Shown: positions 1 through 8,468, counted from the first letter of the stretch. The stretch is DNA of 64,000 bases from Thalassomonas actiniarum (GCF_000948975.2 NZ_CP059735.1:1302001-1366000), one strand, 5' to 3'. Translations and numbers: made by a program. Notes: generated by a model from the sequence alone, not told the origin.

Positions 1-243
1 ATGGGCTGGTTTATTTTTAAAACTCAGAAGCTGAACAAGGTATCTAAATGGGATGCCTATGGTCAGTATTTGAATTATCACGAAGGCTGGGGCGGCTATA
101 AGCGTAAAAGCTACAAAAAGAAGGGCTGGCTGGTTAAGGTGGCGAGAAAAGTCGATAACCGGGCCAAACGATACAGCAGCCAGTTAAAAAGCTGTGAAGC
201 CGATTTAGATAAGAGCTGGTTATGGCGTTTGCTGTTCGGTTAA
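1..243 (+). CDS. C-terminal part of a probable lysozyme-like (SLT-type) lipoprotein
   Basis: The reading frame is open from the first base of the window, so the visible 80 residues may be the tail of a longer protein. The segment is basic and aromatic, with a YLNYHEGWGGY stretch near residues 23-33, then a Lys-rich patch and a KVDNRAKRY helix. From memory, such a YHEG-GGY block followed by a basic tail occurs at the end of small SLT-domain lipoproteins of Vibrio and Shewanella, which act on peptidoglycan. That assignment rests on recall of family patterns only. A rho-independent terminator follows 26 bases after the stop, so this is the last gene of its transcript. Confidence 0.5.
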   Translation: MGWFIFKTQKLNKVSKWDAYGQYLNYHEGWGGYKRKSYKKKGWLVKVARKVDNRAKRYSSQLKSCEADLDKSWLWRLLFG

Positions 244-269
244 TCCCCGGTTGAATCGCTTATTTTAAG

Positions 270-305
270 AACCCCGCCAGGCGAACACGCTTTGCGGGGT
301 TTTTG
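270..305 (+). terminator. Rho-independent terminator
   Basis: The arms AACCCCGC (270-277) and GCGGGGTT (294-301) pair perfectly and are followed by a T run. It ends the gene that opens the window. Confidence 0.85.
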
Positions 306-851
306 TTATCGGCGGCGTTATTGCCATATCTTGCCAGCAGTTGGCCTTTTATCCCGATGTGGCGTTAATTAATACGATCTGCGATCGTTTATTGCCCGAA
401 TAGGATCTTTGGCGGCTGACAAAAGTGTTTATCGGGGAATAATCGCTGAAAACAGTTCTTATTTAGAGAAACTTTCTTGATTTTTTACTGTTTTTATATT
501 CGAAAAGTGAACAAAGATCCTGCAAATTATAAAGAATATAACTAGGCAAAAAGCAAGATTTTTATGGAAAAAAACAGCTTATTTACCGGAGTAAAACTTT
601 GTCTGATTTCAAGAAAAATATTATTTTTTTTTGTTAAAAACATATTGCAAATTCCAAAGCCTCTATTTGATTGGTCTGGCATTTGTTATCCACAGAATTT
701 GTGGAAAGTTAATTTTTGATGTCTATGTTGTGGATAACTATGTTGGTAAGTTTTGTTTGTGCTTTTATTATCCACAAAATGCTTTTTAGTGCTTGAGACT
801 TTGTCCGGGATTTATGAAGGATATTTGATATTTCTGGCCAGAGAAATGCAA
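306..851. other. AT-rich gene-free stretch containing a DnaA-box cluster
   Basis: No convincing gene is present. Positions 470-660 are strongly AT-rich, and several GATC sites occur between about 374 and 520. Positions 686-776 hold three perfect DnaA boxes (separate entry). A short open frame at 753-962 has no family resemblance and overlaps the end of the opposite-strand gene. Confidence 0.6.
686..776. promoter_or_regulatory. Cluster of three perfect DnaA boxes
   Basis: The consensus DnaA box TTATCCACA occurs at 686-694 (plus), 729-737 (minus) and 768-776 (plus), about 40 bp apart. An AT-rich segment lies immediately upstream. DnaA binds this 9-mer with high affinity at oriC, datA and DARS elements and in the promoters of regulated genes. 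No replication gene lies beside it here, so which role applies is not shown. Confidence 0.75.
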
Positions 852-889
852 AATAAACAGTGTAAAATTATTAGTTTACACTGTTTATT
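852..889 (-). terminator. 15-bp perfect hairpin, probable terminator of the CorB-type gene
   Basis: The arms AATAAACAGTGTAAA (852-866) and its exact reverse complement (875-889) enclose an 8-nt loop. Read on the minus strand the hairpin lies 45 bases past the stop of the CorB-type gene and is followed by a T-rich tail. It is AT-rich, so termination is probable rather than certain. Confidence 0.6.
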
Positions 890-934
890 AACCGGGCTTA
901 TTTGGGAGTTTTATCGGGTTAATGATCAGGGGGA

Positions 935-2218
935 TTATTCGTCGGTTTCTTCTTCAAGATAATACTCCGGCATGATGCGTACGGATTTGATCATATTGTC
1001 GCTGACATCAACGATCTCTACCGGGTAACCGGCGATCCTGACGCTGAGTTTTGCCTGGGGGATATCTTCCAAATATTCGATAATCAAGCCGTTGAGGGTT
1101 TTAGGGCCATCCGTGGGTAACTTCCACGACATCGCCTTATTAATGTCCCTGATATTGGCACTGCCGTCGACCAGGTAACTGCCGTCCGGTTGCAGGTGTA
1201 CCTCATCACTGGCGGTAGGCGTCATTGTGGTGGTGAAATCACCGACGATCTCTTCCAGGATATCCTCTAAGGTGACTAAGCCCTGGATATCGCCGTATTC
1301 ATCCACTACTAAGCCCAGACGCTCTTTGGCATGCTGAAATTTTAATAGCTGGACATTTAACGGGGTGCCTTCGGGAATAAAGTAAAGCTCACGTACCGCG
1401 CGCAGCAGGGTGGCTTTGGTAAACTGGTTTTTTGACAGCAGTTTGAGTGCATCCCTGACATGAACATAACCGACGACATCGTCGATATTGTCACGGTAAA
1501 GCAAAACCCGGGTATGGTTAGACTGGGTTAATTGCTTTTGGATCCTTTTCCAATCGTCATTGACATCGATACCGACAAGTTCGTTACGGGGGATCATGAT
1601 GTCTTCTACATGGACTTTTTCCAGATCTAAGATACTCACCAGCATGTCCTGGTTACGCTCCGGGATCAGGGCGCCGGACTCGTTAACCACAGTGCGCAGC
1701 TCTTCCGTACTCAGGCTGTGTTGCTCTCTTTGTTCCGAGCTGATCCCCAATAACATCAGGATCCCGTTAGTGATCCAGTTAACGATAATGACCAAAGGAT
1801 AAAGGATTTTAAGTAATAAAGTGAGAAACAACGAGCTGGGGAAAGCAACTTTTTCCGGGTACAGGGCAGCTAGTGTTTTAGGCGTCACTTCTGCAAAAAT
1901 AAGGATAATCAAGGTTAAAGCTATGGTGGAAACCAAGATCCCGACATCTCCCAATAAGCGTAAACCGATAACGGTGGCGATAGCAGAAGCGGCTATGTTA
2001 ACCAGGTTGTTGCCGATCAGTATTAAACCGATCAAACGATCCGGACGGGCCAATAATTTACTGACCCGCTTTGCGCCTTTGTGATTTTGCTTTTCAAGAT
2101 GCCTTAGCCGGTAACGGTTCAGGGCCATCATGCCGGTTTCTGAGCTCGAAAAATACGCTGAAAATACGATCAATAAGCCAAGAATGGCAAAGAGTATTTC
2201 TGTTGATATGTTGTCCAA
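935..2218 (-). CDS. HlyC/CorC family transporter, CorB/YfjD type
   Basis: This inner-membrane protein of 427 residues belongs to the CNNM/CorC family implicated in Mg2+ (and Co2+) transport or resistance. A DUF21 membrane domain with about four hydrophobic segments covers residues 1-185. A CBS pair spans about 205-330, opening with the typical MIPRNELVGIDV stretch. A CorC_HlyC domain fills about 345-425. The start is a TTG preceded by AGGAA at suitable spacing. Its position after ypjD matches the E. coli order ffh-ypjD-yfjD, although ffh here is on the other strand. Length and domain order are normal for the family. Confidence 0.9.
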   Translation of the reverse strand: MDNISTEILFAILGLLIVFSAYFSSSETGMMALNRYRLRHLEKQNHKGAKRVSKLLARPDRLIGLILIGNNLVNIAASAIATVIGLRLLGDVGILVSTIALTLIILIFAEVTPKTLAALYPEKVAFPSSLFLTLLLKILYPLVIIVNWITNGILMLLGISSEQREQHSLSTEELRTVVNESGALIPERNQDMLVSILDLEKVHVEDIMIPRNELVGIDVNDDWKRIQKQLTQSNHTRVLLYRDNIDDVVGYVHVRDALKLLSKNQFTKATLLRAVRELYFIPEGTPLNVQLLKFQHAKERLGLVVDEYGDIQGLVTLEDILEEIVGDFTTTMTPTASDEVHLQPDGSYLVDGSANIRDINKAMSWKLPTDGPKTLNGLIIEYLEDIPQAKLSVRIAGYPVEIVDVSDNMIKSVRIMPEYYLEEETDE

Positions 2219-2240
2219 AAAGGGGTTCCTAGGTTATTAC

Positions 2241-2275
2241 ACAATAGTTTTAGCCTAATTCACTAAAACTATTGT
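2241..2275 (-). repeat. 13-bp perfect intercistronic hairpin between ypjD and the CorB-type gene
   Basis: ACAATAGTTTTAG (2241-2253) and its exact complement (2263-2275) flank a 9-nt loop. No T run follows on the minus strand, so partial attenuation or mRNA stabilisation between the two genes is more likely than full termination. Confidence 0.6.
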
Positions 2276-2292
2276 ACTTTATACCTTAAAAA

Positions 2293-3093
2293 TTATGACA
2301 AGAGAAACTCTTTCACGAATCGGCTGCCAAAATATGACAATGTCAGCAAAGATGTCGCACAAATGGTTAAGATCAGCACCCTGTGTCCACGCCAGCCGCG
2401 TTTAAAGTGGCCAAACAGGGTGATCGAATAGATTGCCAGGGCAACCAAAGAAAGTACGGTTTTATGCAGCTTGTCTTTTGCCAGGAAATTTTCGAGAAAA
2501 ATAAAGCCGCTTACTTCGCTGATAAACAAGCACAAGGTGCCTATGGCTAAAATAAGGAAAAGCTGGTTTTCCACCTGCATCAGCGGCGGCAATTGATTGA
2601 CGGCGGCTAAATTCTTGCTTTTCAGTTTAAAGTTAATATAAGCCACCTGGAAGGCGTATAAGGTGGCAATGACCAGTACGCAATAAGCAATGAGGGCCAG
2701 GGTGATATGGCTGATCAGTAAGGCTTTCTCCGCCGTTAACGGTATTTCACCGCCGCCGGGCATAAGCACCAGCAACAACTGCCAGATGCCGGCAAAGCCG
2801 TAAATCACCGGCAGCAGCAAGTTGACTTTAAAGCGGGTGGCTACCACAGAAATACTCATGGTGATGATTAACGATACCAGGGAGATCACATAAGGCAGGC
2901 TGAAGTTGACCTCGTCGGTGAGGAACATCTGCTGGCTGACCCCCAGGGTGTGGGCAATAATCGCGAAACAGCCGATCAGGAGTACCAGCAGTTGATTAGG
3001 TCCCTGGGGATGAAACAACCGGGTGATAATGGCCAGTGATGCCCCCAGATAAGCGACAAATGCGATGATAGAATAAGTTGCAAACAAATCCAC
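2293..3093 (-). CDS. ypjD: YpjD-type inner membrane protein (CcsA/CcmC-like)
   Basis: This is a polytopic membrane protein of about 266 residues, hydrophobic throughout with roughly eight membrane segments. It belongs to the cytochrome c assembly (CcsA-like) superfamily. Its C-terminus, with GHF-RGWRGHR and LSYFGSRFV, closely resembles E. coli YpjD. I place the start at the GTG at 3093 because GGGAG lies seven bases upstream; an in-frame GTG at 3108 would add five residues. It is followed on the same strand by the CorB-type gene. The E. coli homologue is linked to ffh; its biochemical role is not settled. Confidence 0.88.
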   Translation of the reverse strand: MDLFATYSIIAFVAYLGASLAIITRLFHPQGPNQLLVLLIGCFAIIAHTLGVSQQMFLTDEVNFSLPYVISLVSLIITMSISVVATRFKVNLLLPVIYGFAGIWQLLLVLMPGGGEIPLTAEKALLISHITLALIAYCVLVIATLYAFQVAYINFKLKSKNLAAVNQLPPLMQVENQLFLILAIGTLCLFISEVSGFIFLENFLAKDKLHKTVLSLVALAIYSITLFGHFKRGWRGHRVLILTICATSLLTLSYFGSRFVKEFLLS

Positions 3094-3249
3094 AAAGTGC
3101 TCCCACACAATATAGTTATCAAAAAAATGAATAAACGGGTTACCAAATAAGATAACGATCCGCGGTGATTTTATCAGTTTGTTGCCAAAGCACCATGATC
3201 ATAAACAAAAAGTTACCAACAAAATGTTAGCAAGTATTTTTGGGTGCTT

Positions 3250-4485
3250 TTATAGCCACTTTTTTCTTAGCGGTTTTATCGCCAGCAGTGCCAGTAAAAT
3301 AGCGCAGCTGAGGCTGAACCAGTAAGGCAGCAGCTCATGGCTGTGTTGCATTTGCTGGTTAATATCGATATTAAACTTCAGCAACCCCCAGTCGAGCAGG
3401 TAACCAAAGGCCAGGGCGCATAAGCCGATGCCGCCGAGATAGCGTATCAGTACCCCTGAGCCCATTTCGTTTTTAATCACCCCTAAGGTTGAGATGTTCG
3501 TTGCCGGCCCGGCCATCATAAAGACCAGGGCGGTACCGGGGGAAATACCGGCGAGAATAAAGCCTGCGGCAATCGGGGTCGAAGCCGTCGCACAAATATA
3601 CATAGGGATAGAAATGGCGATCATGATCAACATGGCTTGCAGGCCGCTGCCGTAACTGGTTAGCAGCGACGGCGGCAATAAGGTTCTGACCAGGGTGGCA
3701 AAAACCAGGCCGATAAAAAGCCAGATGATGATGTCATCAACTAACTGGGTGGCGGCGTATTTAATGCCCTGTAAGGTTTTGCGGGAAAAACTTTCACTCT
3801 CTTTTGTTGTCTCATCCGCTGAAGCGCAACACTTTGTTGCTGCTGTCGCTTCGGCTGCCTGTGGGGCACAACAGCTGCTTACTGTCTCTGTTGGCGCAGG
3901 CGTGCTGCAACAGCCGCTGTCCGGCGCGCCGGCCGTTTCGGCAGGTGGTGAATCGCAGCAGCCGCTTGTTTTTGACATCTTGTTATCTATCTTGGTCGCT
4001 GTGGATGAACAACAAGCGCTTTGTGTGCCGGCATTGGTTTTACCGTCATGTTTTGTTGTCGACAATATTTTTCCGGCGGATTTATCGGTGGCGACCAGTA
4101 ACCCTGTGATGATGGCGGATGCTATTGCCGTTAGCGGCCGGTAAATGGCAAAGACCGGGCCTAAAATGGCATAAGAAACAGATACCGAGTCGACCCCGGT
4201 TTCCGGTGTGGCGACCAAAAAGGAAGCGGTGGCGGGATCTGAGGCGCCGCCACGTTTTAATTCGGTGGCCACCGGGATCACGCCGCACGAACACAGGGGT
4301 AAAGGGGCTCCTACCAGGGCGGCCTTTACTATCCCCGACTTACCTTTACCCAGGTGTTTATTGAGTATTTGCTTGGGGAGCCAGGCTTTCATCAATCCCG
4401 CAATAAGCAGGCCGAGCAATAGCCAGGGACTGGCTTCAGCCGCTAAATCAATGAAATTATTAAATAAGGCTGTGATCTGCTCCAC
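3250..4485 (-). CDS. SO_0444 family Cu/Zn efflux permease (ArsP/DUF318-like)
   Basis: This 411-residue inner-membrane permease has two blocks of hydrophobic segments, each related to the ArsP/DUF318 family. The first carries PLCSCGVIPVATELKRGG near residue 60. Between the blocks lies a long Ala/Thr-rich loop with five Cys-Cys pairs (SACCSS, SGCCDS, SGCCST, SSCCAP, KCCAS). Such a loop is a likely soft-metal binding region, fitting the SO_0444 family assignment to Cu/Zn efflux. The GTG start at 4485 is favoured because AAGGAAGG precedes it; an ATG at 4542 would add 19 residues but lacks such a site. No metal regulator is adjacent. Confidence 0.85.
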   Translation of the reverse strand: MEQITALFNNFIDLAAEASPWLLLGLLIAGLMKAWLPKQILNKHLGKGKSGIVKAALVGAPLPLCSCGVIPVATELKRGGASDPATASFLVATPETGVDSVSVSYAILGPVFAIYRPLTAIASAIITGLLVATDKSAGKILSTTKHDGKTNAGTQSACCSSTATKIDNKMSKTSGCCDSPPAETAGAPDSGCCSTPAPTETVSSCCAPQAAEATAATKCCASADETTKESESFSRKTLQGIKYAATQLVDDIIIWLFIGLVFATLVRTLLPPSLLTSYGSGLQAMLIMIAISIPMYICATASTPIAAGFILAGISPGTALVFMMAGPATNISTLGVIKNEMGSGVLIRYLGGIGLCALAFGYLLDWGLLKFNIDINQQMQHSHELLPYWFSLSCAILLALLAIKPLRKKWL

Positions 4486-4583
4486 CGGGCCTTCCTTGTG
4501 TCTGATAAAATAAACTGGCGCTAGAATACCATAAAAAAACACCGGGCAGATATCTCTATCTTATGCTGTGACAGGAGTTTTTT

Positions 4584-4685
4584 ATGGCGCAGGCAATAAC
4601 GAACGATAAATTTTCCAGCTATTTTGCCATTTATTCTGTCTTTGCCGGAATTTTATGCTTTCTCTTCTTTATGCTGCGGTTATAA
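4584..4685 (+). CDS. Single-pass membrane microprotein of 33 residues upstream of ffh
   Basis: A short frame starts at an ATG preceded by AGGAG and encodes 33 residues. A polar N-terminus (MAQAITNDKFSS) leads into a hydrophobic stretch of about 20 residues ending in MLRL, which reads as one membrane span with a positive inside end. The stop lies 33 bases before ffh on the same strand, so the two may be co-transcribed. I do not recognise a family. The ribosome-binding site and clean membrane-span composition are the evidence that it is translated. Confidence 0.5.
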   Translation: MAQAITNDKFSSYFAIYSVFAGILCFLFFMLRL

Positions 4686-4718
4686 TGTGCCGATAAAGTT
4701 TGGCTTTTAGAGTAATCC

Positions 4719-6098
4719 ATGTTTGAGAATCTTTCCGATCGTTTAACGAAAACGTTAAAAAATATCAGCGGCCGCGGCCGGTTAACAGAAGACAATATTA
4801 AAGACACGCTGCGCGAAGTGCGTATGGCCCTGCTTGAAGCGGATGTAGCCCTGCCGGTTATCCGTGAGTTTGTCAGCAAAGTGAAAGAGCGTGCGGTTGG
4901 TCAGGAAGTCACAAAAAGTCTGAGCCCGGGACAGGTTTTTGTCAAAATCGTTCGCGGTGAACTCGAAGCGGCCATGGGTGAAGTTAATGAAGCCCTGGAC
5001 TTAAAGGCGGCGCCGCCCGCGGTGATCATGATGGCGGGTTTGCAAGGGGCGGGTAAAACCACCTCGGTTGCCAAGCTGGCAAAATTCCTGACCGAGCGTG
5101 AAAAGAAAAAAGTGCTGGTGGTCAGTGCCGATGTTTATCGCCCGGCGGCGATCAAACAGCTGGAAACTCTGGCGCAGGAAATCAAAGTTGAATTTTTCCC
5201 CAGTGATATCAAACAAAAACCCGTGGCCATCGCCGAAGCGGCCATCAATCATGCCAAGTTAAACTTTTTTGATGTTTTGATTGTCGATACCGCCGGTCGT
5301 TTGCATGTCGATGAAGATATGATGGCGGAAATCCAGCAGCTGCATGGCGCCATCAACCCGGTAGAAACCCTGTTTACCGTTGACGCCATGACAGGTCAGG
5401 ATGCCGCCAATACAGCCAAAGCCTTTAACGATGCCTTGCCTTTAACCGGGATTATCCTCACCAAAACCGACGGTGATGCCCGTGGTGGTGCGGCGCTGTC
5501 TATTCGCCATATCACCGGAAAGCCGATCAAATTTATGGGTGTGGGTGAAAAAACCGATGCCCTGGAGCCTTTCCACCCGGACCGTATCGCTTCCCGTATC
5601 CTCGGCATGGGGGATGTGTTATCCCTGATCGAAGAAGTTGAGCAGAAAGTTGATAAGAAAAAGGCGGAAAAACTGGCCCGTAAGGTGAAAACCGGTAAAG
5701 GTTTTGATCTGGAAGATTTCCGGGAGCAGCTCCAGCAAATGAAAAATATGGGCGGCATGATGGGGCTGATGGATAAATTGCCCGGTATGGGCAATATGTC
5801 TGAGCAAATTAAAGGCCAGATGGATGATAAGGTCACGGTACGTATGGAAGCCATCATCAATTCCATGACCCCGGCCGAGCGTGCCCGTCCCGAAATCATC
5901 AAAGGTTCGCGCAAACGCCGGATAGCCAACGGTTCAGGCACCCAGATCCAGGATGTGAACAAATTAATCAAGCAATTCACGCAAATGCAGAAAATGATGA
6001 AGAAGATGTCGGGTAAAGGCGGCATGCAGAAAATGATGCGCAGCATGAAAGGCATGATGCCGCCGGGCGGCATGGGGGGTATGCTCGGCCGTAAGTAA
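4719..6098 (+). CDS. ffh: Signal recognition particle protein Ffh (SRP54)
   Basis: Ffh is the GTPase that, with 4.5S RNA, delivers nascent membrane proteins to FtsY at the inner membrane. The 459-residue protein has the N domain (1-90), the G domain with the P-loop GLQGAGKTT near 107-115, DTAGR near 190 and TKTDGDARGG near 248. A methionine-rich M domain runs from about 300 to 459 and contains SGSGTQIQDVN-type RNA-binding sequence (here NGSGTQIQDVN). Length is normal. A terminator follows 30 bases after the stop. Confidence 0.98.
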   Translation: MFENLSDRLTKTLKNISGRGRLTEDNIKDTLREVRMALLEADVALPVIREFVSKVKERAVGQEVTKSLSPGQVFVKIVRGELEAAMGEVNEALDLKAAPPAVIMMAGLQGAGKTTSVAKLAKFLTEREKKKVLVVSADVYRPAAIKQLETLAQEIKVEFFPSDIKQKPVAIAEAAINHAKLNFFDVLIVDTAGRLHVDEDMMAEIQQLHGAINPVETLFTVDAMTGQDAANTAKAFNDALPLTGIILTKTDGDARGGAALSIRHITGKPIKFMGVGEKTDALEPFHPDRIASRILGMGDVLSLIEEVEQKVDKKKAEKLARKVKTGKGFDLEDFREQLQQMKNMGGMMGLMDKLPGMGNMSEQIKGQMDDKVTVRMEAIINSMTPAERARPEIIKGSRKRRIANGSGTQIQDVNKLIKQFTQMQKMMKKMSGKGGMQKMMRSMKGMMPPGGMGGMLGRK

Positions 6099-6128
6099 CT
6101 TTTGCTTCTCCGGATAGAAACTCAATAT

Positions 6129-6155
6129 AAAAAGGTAGCCAAGGCTGCCTTTTTT
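6129..6155 (+). terminator. Rho-independent terminator after ffh
   Basis: AAGGTAGCC and GGCTGCCTT pair with one G-T wobble and a two-base centre, followed by six T residues. Confidence 0.85.
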
Positions 6156-6212
6156 GTTGTTGGCACTATGCTTGGTTGGGGCTGCAAAATACCGTCAGGT
6201 TTATAGGATGAT

Positions 6213-7028
6213 ATGGTTATTTTAAGGTTTGTGAAAACGCTTGTTGTATTGGTGCTGTTATCTGTTTTTAGCCGGTTTGCCAATTGTTCTGCTTTGCCTG
6301 AGGTGATAGAAATTAAGGTAGGTACTATTCCCCGGCCGCCTTTTCTGGCAGCTAATGATATGACCGGGGCGGCAGCGGAAGTCTTGGCAGCAATGAACCG
6401 GGTGCAAAATCAATTTGAATTTATTCTGGTTTCAGTACCGACCAAACGCCGTATTCAGTCACTGACCGATGGTTGGGTGGATGTCTTTATGTGGGATAAT
6501 CCCGCCTGGGGCTGGAAGAAAGACAGCTTGTTGCTAAGTTTGCCGCTAGTTGCAAACAAAGATGTTTTCCTGGCATTAAAACAGGAGCAACGAGACCAGG
6601 CGTTTTTTGCCGATTTAACCGATAAGCGTCTGGTGGCTGTTCATGGTTATTATTATCGCTTTGCCGATTTCATCACCGACGAATCCCGGTTGAGCAAAAT
6701 GTTTGATATTTCTCTGGTGAGCAATGAAGAACTTACCATTAAGATGTTACTGGCAAAACGAGCCGACATCGCTGCGGTCAGCACCATTACTTTAAATTGG
6801 TTTCTGCTGCGTTATCCCCAATACCGGGATAAACTTATCATCTCTGAACGCATTGATAGCAGTCATGAGCGATTTTTCCTGATACCTAAAAGCGCGCCGA
6901 TCCAGGCAAGGGAAATTGATGAAATTTTGGCTACAGCCGATCAGCAAGGTTTATTGTCGGTTATTTATCAGCGTTACGGGCTGGAGAAAGCTGACTTTAC
7001 CGGGTTAAACCGGAAAGTTGTACCTTGA
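6213..7028 (+). CDS. Periplasmic solute-binding protein, SBP_bac_3-like (paralogue 1)
   Basis: This 271-residue protein has a signal peptide (about 1-27, cleavage near NCSALP). The mature part looks like a family 3 extracellular solute-binding protein: it opens with EIKVGTIPRPPF, continues with a DGWVDVFMWDNPAWGW segment, and ends with a typical ILATADQQGLLSVIYQRYGL helix. No ABC permease or ATPase gene is near, so a role as sensor or accessory binding protein is as likely as transport. It is a tandem duplicate of the next gene, with matching segments along the whole length. The ATG start follows AGGATG. Confidence 0.8.
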   Translation: MVILRFVKTLVVLVLLSVFSRFANCSALPEVIEIKVGTIPRPPFLAANDMTGAAAEVLAAMNRVQNQFEFILVSVPTKRRIQSLTDGWVDVFMWDNPAWGWKKDSLLLSLPLVANKDVFLALKQEQRDQAFFADLTDKRLVAVHGYYYRFADFITDESRLSKMFDISLVSNEELTIKMLLAKRADIAAVSTITLNWFLLRYPQYRDKLIISERIDSSHERFFLIPKSAPIQAREIDEILATADQQGLLSVIYQRYGLEKADFTGLNRKVVP

Positions 7029-7165
7029 CCGTTGCCGGTTGCGTGCCGATAAATTGTGTCAGCAGAATATCTTATCCCCGGGTCTTGGATAAATTTTACT
7101 TAAAGGGAGCTTTTGGCTGCCTTTGTAATTTCTCCGGCTATTATTAATTTTAGGTGGAGAAATAT

Positions 7166-7993
7166 ATGTTATGTTTTCAGATGAAAGGCTGCTCCATTAA
7201 GTCAGCATTATTGCTGGTGATGCTTTGTGGCTTTTGCTATCAGGTATATGGCGCATCTCTGCCGGCAGCAATTGAAATAAAAGTCGGCTCCAGTGCCCGT
7301 CCGCCATTTCTTTTCGGGGAAGGTCTCTCGGGCGCCGCACCGGAAGTGATTGCGGCAATGAACAGCGTACAGAGCCAATTTGAATTTGTCCTGGTGCCGG
7401 TACCGATAAAGCGGCGCACCCAATCCCTGGCTGATGGCTGGGTTGATGTGGTGATGTGGGATAATCCCGCCTGGGGGTGGCAGGAGGAAGATTTGGATTT
7501 GACTATGGCGCTGGTTGCTTCGAAAGATATTTTCCTCGCCTTAAAGAAAGAAAACAGAGATCAGCAGTTTTTTGCCAATTTCACCGATAAAAGCCTGGTG
7601 GCTGTGCATGGTTACCATTATAAATTCGCCAACTATGTTACCGAGCTGTCGGAACTGGTTAAACACTTTAATATTACTTTAGTACGGTCCGAGGAAGTCA
7701 CCATCAATATGGTGCTGGTGAACAGGGCAGAAATTGCGGTGGTGAGTACCATAGCCTTGAACTGGTACTTACTGCGTTATCCTGAGTTTAAGGATAACTT
7801 TCTGGTATCCAAGCGATTTGATACGGCCTATGAGCGTTTTTTCCTGGTGCCGAAAACGTCGCCGATCCGGGCGGAGGAGATCAACAAGATCTTGGCCAAA
7901 GCGGATCAGCGCGGGCTGCTGGTAGAAATCTATCGGCGTTATGGCCTGAAAAAGCCTGACTTTGCCGGATTATACCTGCAGCTGGTTCGTTGA
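7166..7993 (+). CDS. Periplasmic solute-binding protein, SBP_bac_3-like (paralogue 2)
   Basis: This 275-residue exported protein is the second member of a tandem pair. It shares with its neighbour the openings EIKVGSSARPPF versus EIKVGTIPRPPF, the DGWVDVxMWDNPAWGW segment, VAVHGYxYxFA, and the C-terminal YRRYGL helix. I choose the ATG at 7166 because AGGTGGAG lies six bases upstream; a GTG at 7154 would extend it by four residues. The N-terminus is hydrophobic with cleavage expected near QVYGAS. No transporter genes are linked. Ligand unknown; related proteins bind amino acids or small organic acids. Confidence 0.8.
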   Translation: MLCFQMKGCSIKSALLLVMLCGFCYQVYGASLPAAIEIKVGSSARPPFLFGEGLSGAAPEVIAAMNSVQSQFEFVLVPVPIKRRTQSLADGWVDVVMWDNPAWGWQEEDLDLTMALVASKDIFLALKKENRDQQFFANFTDKSLVAVHGYHYKFANYVTELSELVKHFNITLVRSEEVTINMVLVNRAEIAVVSTIALNWYLLRYPEFKDNFLVSKRFDTAYERFFLVPKTSPIRAEEINKILAKADQRGLLVEIYRRYGLKKPDFAGLYLQLVR

Positions 7994-8088
7994 ATACAGG
8001 TTTTTATCCAATATGCTGATTTTCATATAGTTTTAATCTGATGACAGGTTCGGTAAAGCACTAATTCTGTTCACATTTTGTATATCTC

Positions 8089-8116
8089 TTGCAATCCTGG
8101 CGGGAAAGCGTAAAAT
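8089..8116 (+). promoter_or_regulatory. Candidate sigma-70 promoter of the rpsP operon
   Basis: TTGCAA (8089-8094) and TAAAAT (8111-8116) are separated by 16 bp, 78 bases before rpsP. Both hexamers match the consensus at four or five positions. Confidence 0.5.
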
Positions 8117-8193
8117 ACGCGAGCTTTTCTGTCACTTGGTGTCAGAAAGTGTCTGGAAATTCGTTTTAACACTTAATATATATAGAGGACGAT

Positions 8194-8442
8194 ATGGTTA
8201 CCATTCGTTTAGCTCGTGGTGGCGCTAAGAAGCGTCCATTCTATCAGGTTGTTGTTGCAGATAGCCGTAACTCTCGCGATGGTCGTTTCATCGAGAAAGT
8301 AGGTTTCTTCAACCCAACAGCACAAGGTCAAGCTGAAAAATTACGTTTAGACCTGGATCGCATCAACCACTGGGTTGGTCAAGGTGCTGGCTTATCTGAT
8401 CGTGTGGCCAAACTGGTTAAAGACGCTCAAGCAGCTGCTTAA
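8194..8442 (+). CDS. rpsP: 30S ribosomal protein bS16
   Basis: bS16 is a small-subunit assembly protein that binds 16S rRNA. The 82-residue product has the family signature at its start ([17 protein letters not shown]) followed by [22 protein letters not shown]. It is the first gene of the conserved rpsP-rimM-trmD-rplS operon, with a strong AGAGGA site ahead of the ATG. Codon use is that of a highly expressed gene and differs from the flanking genes. Confidence 0.98.
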   Translation: MVTIRLARGGAKKRPFYQVVVADSRNSRDGRFIEKVGFFNPTAQGQAEKLRLDLDRINHWVGQGAGLSDRVAKLVKDAQAAA

Positions 8443-8468
8443 TTAGTTGGTAAGTTGTAGGAATTGTT

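Noticed and set aside
753-962. Plus-strand frame of 69 codons
   Set aside because: No family likeness or ribosome-binding site, and it runs over the hairpin and into the end of the CorB-type gene.
3695-4144. Long frame antisense to the Cys-rich permease
   Set aside because: It arises from the biased composition of the Cys/Ala-rich loop; no start signal or homology.
5396-6073. 225-codon frame antisense to ffh
   Set aside because: A shadow of the Met-rich M domain; the encoded protein has no plausible fold.
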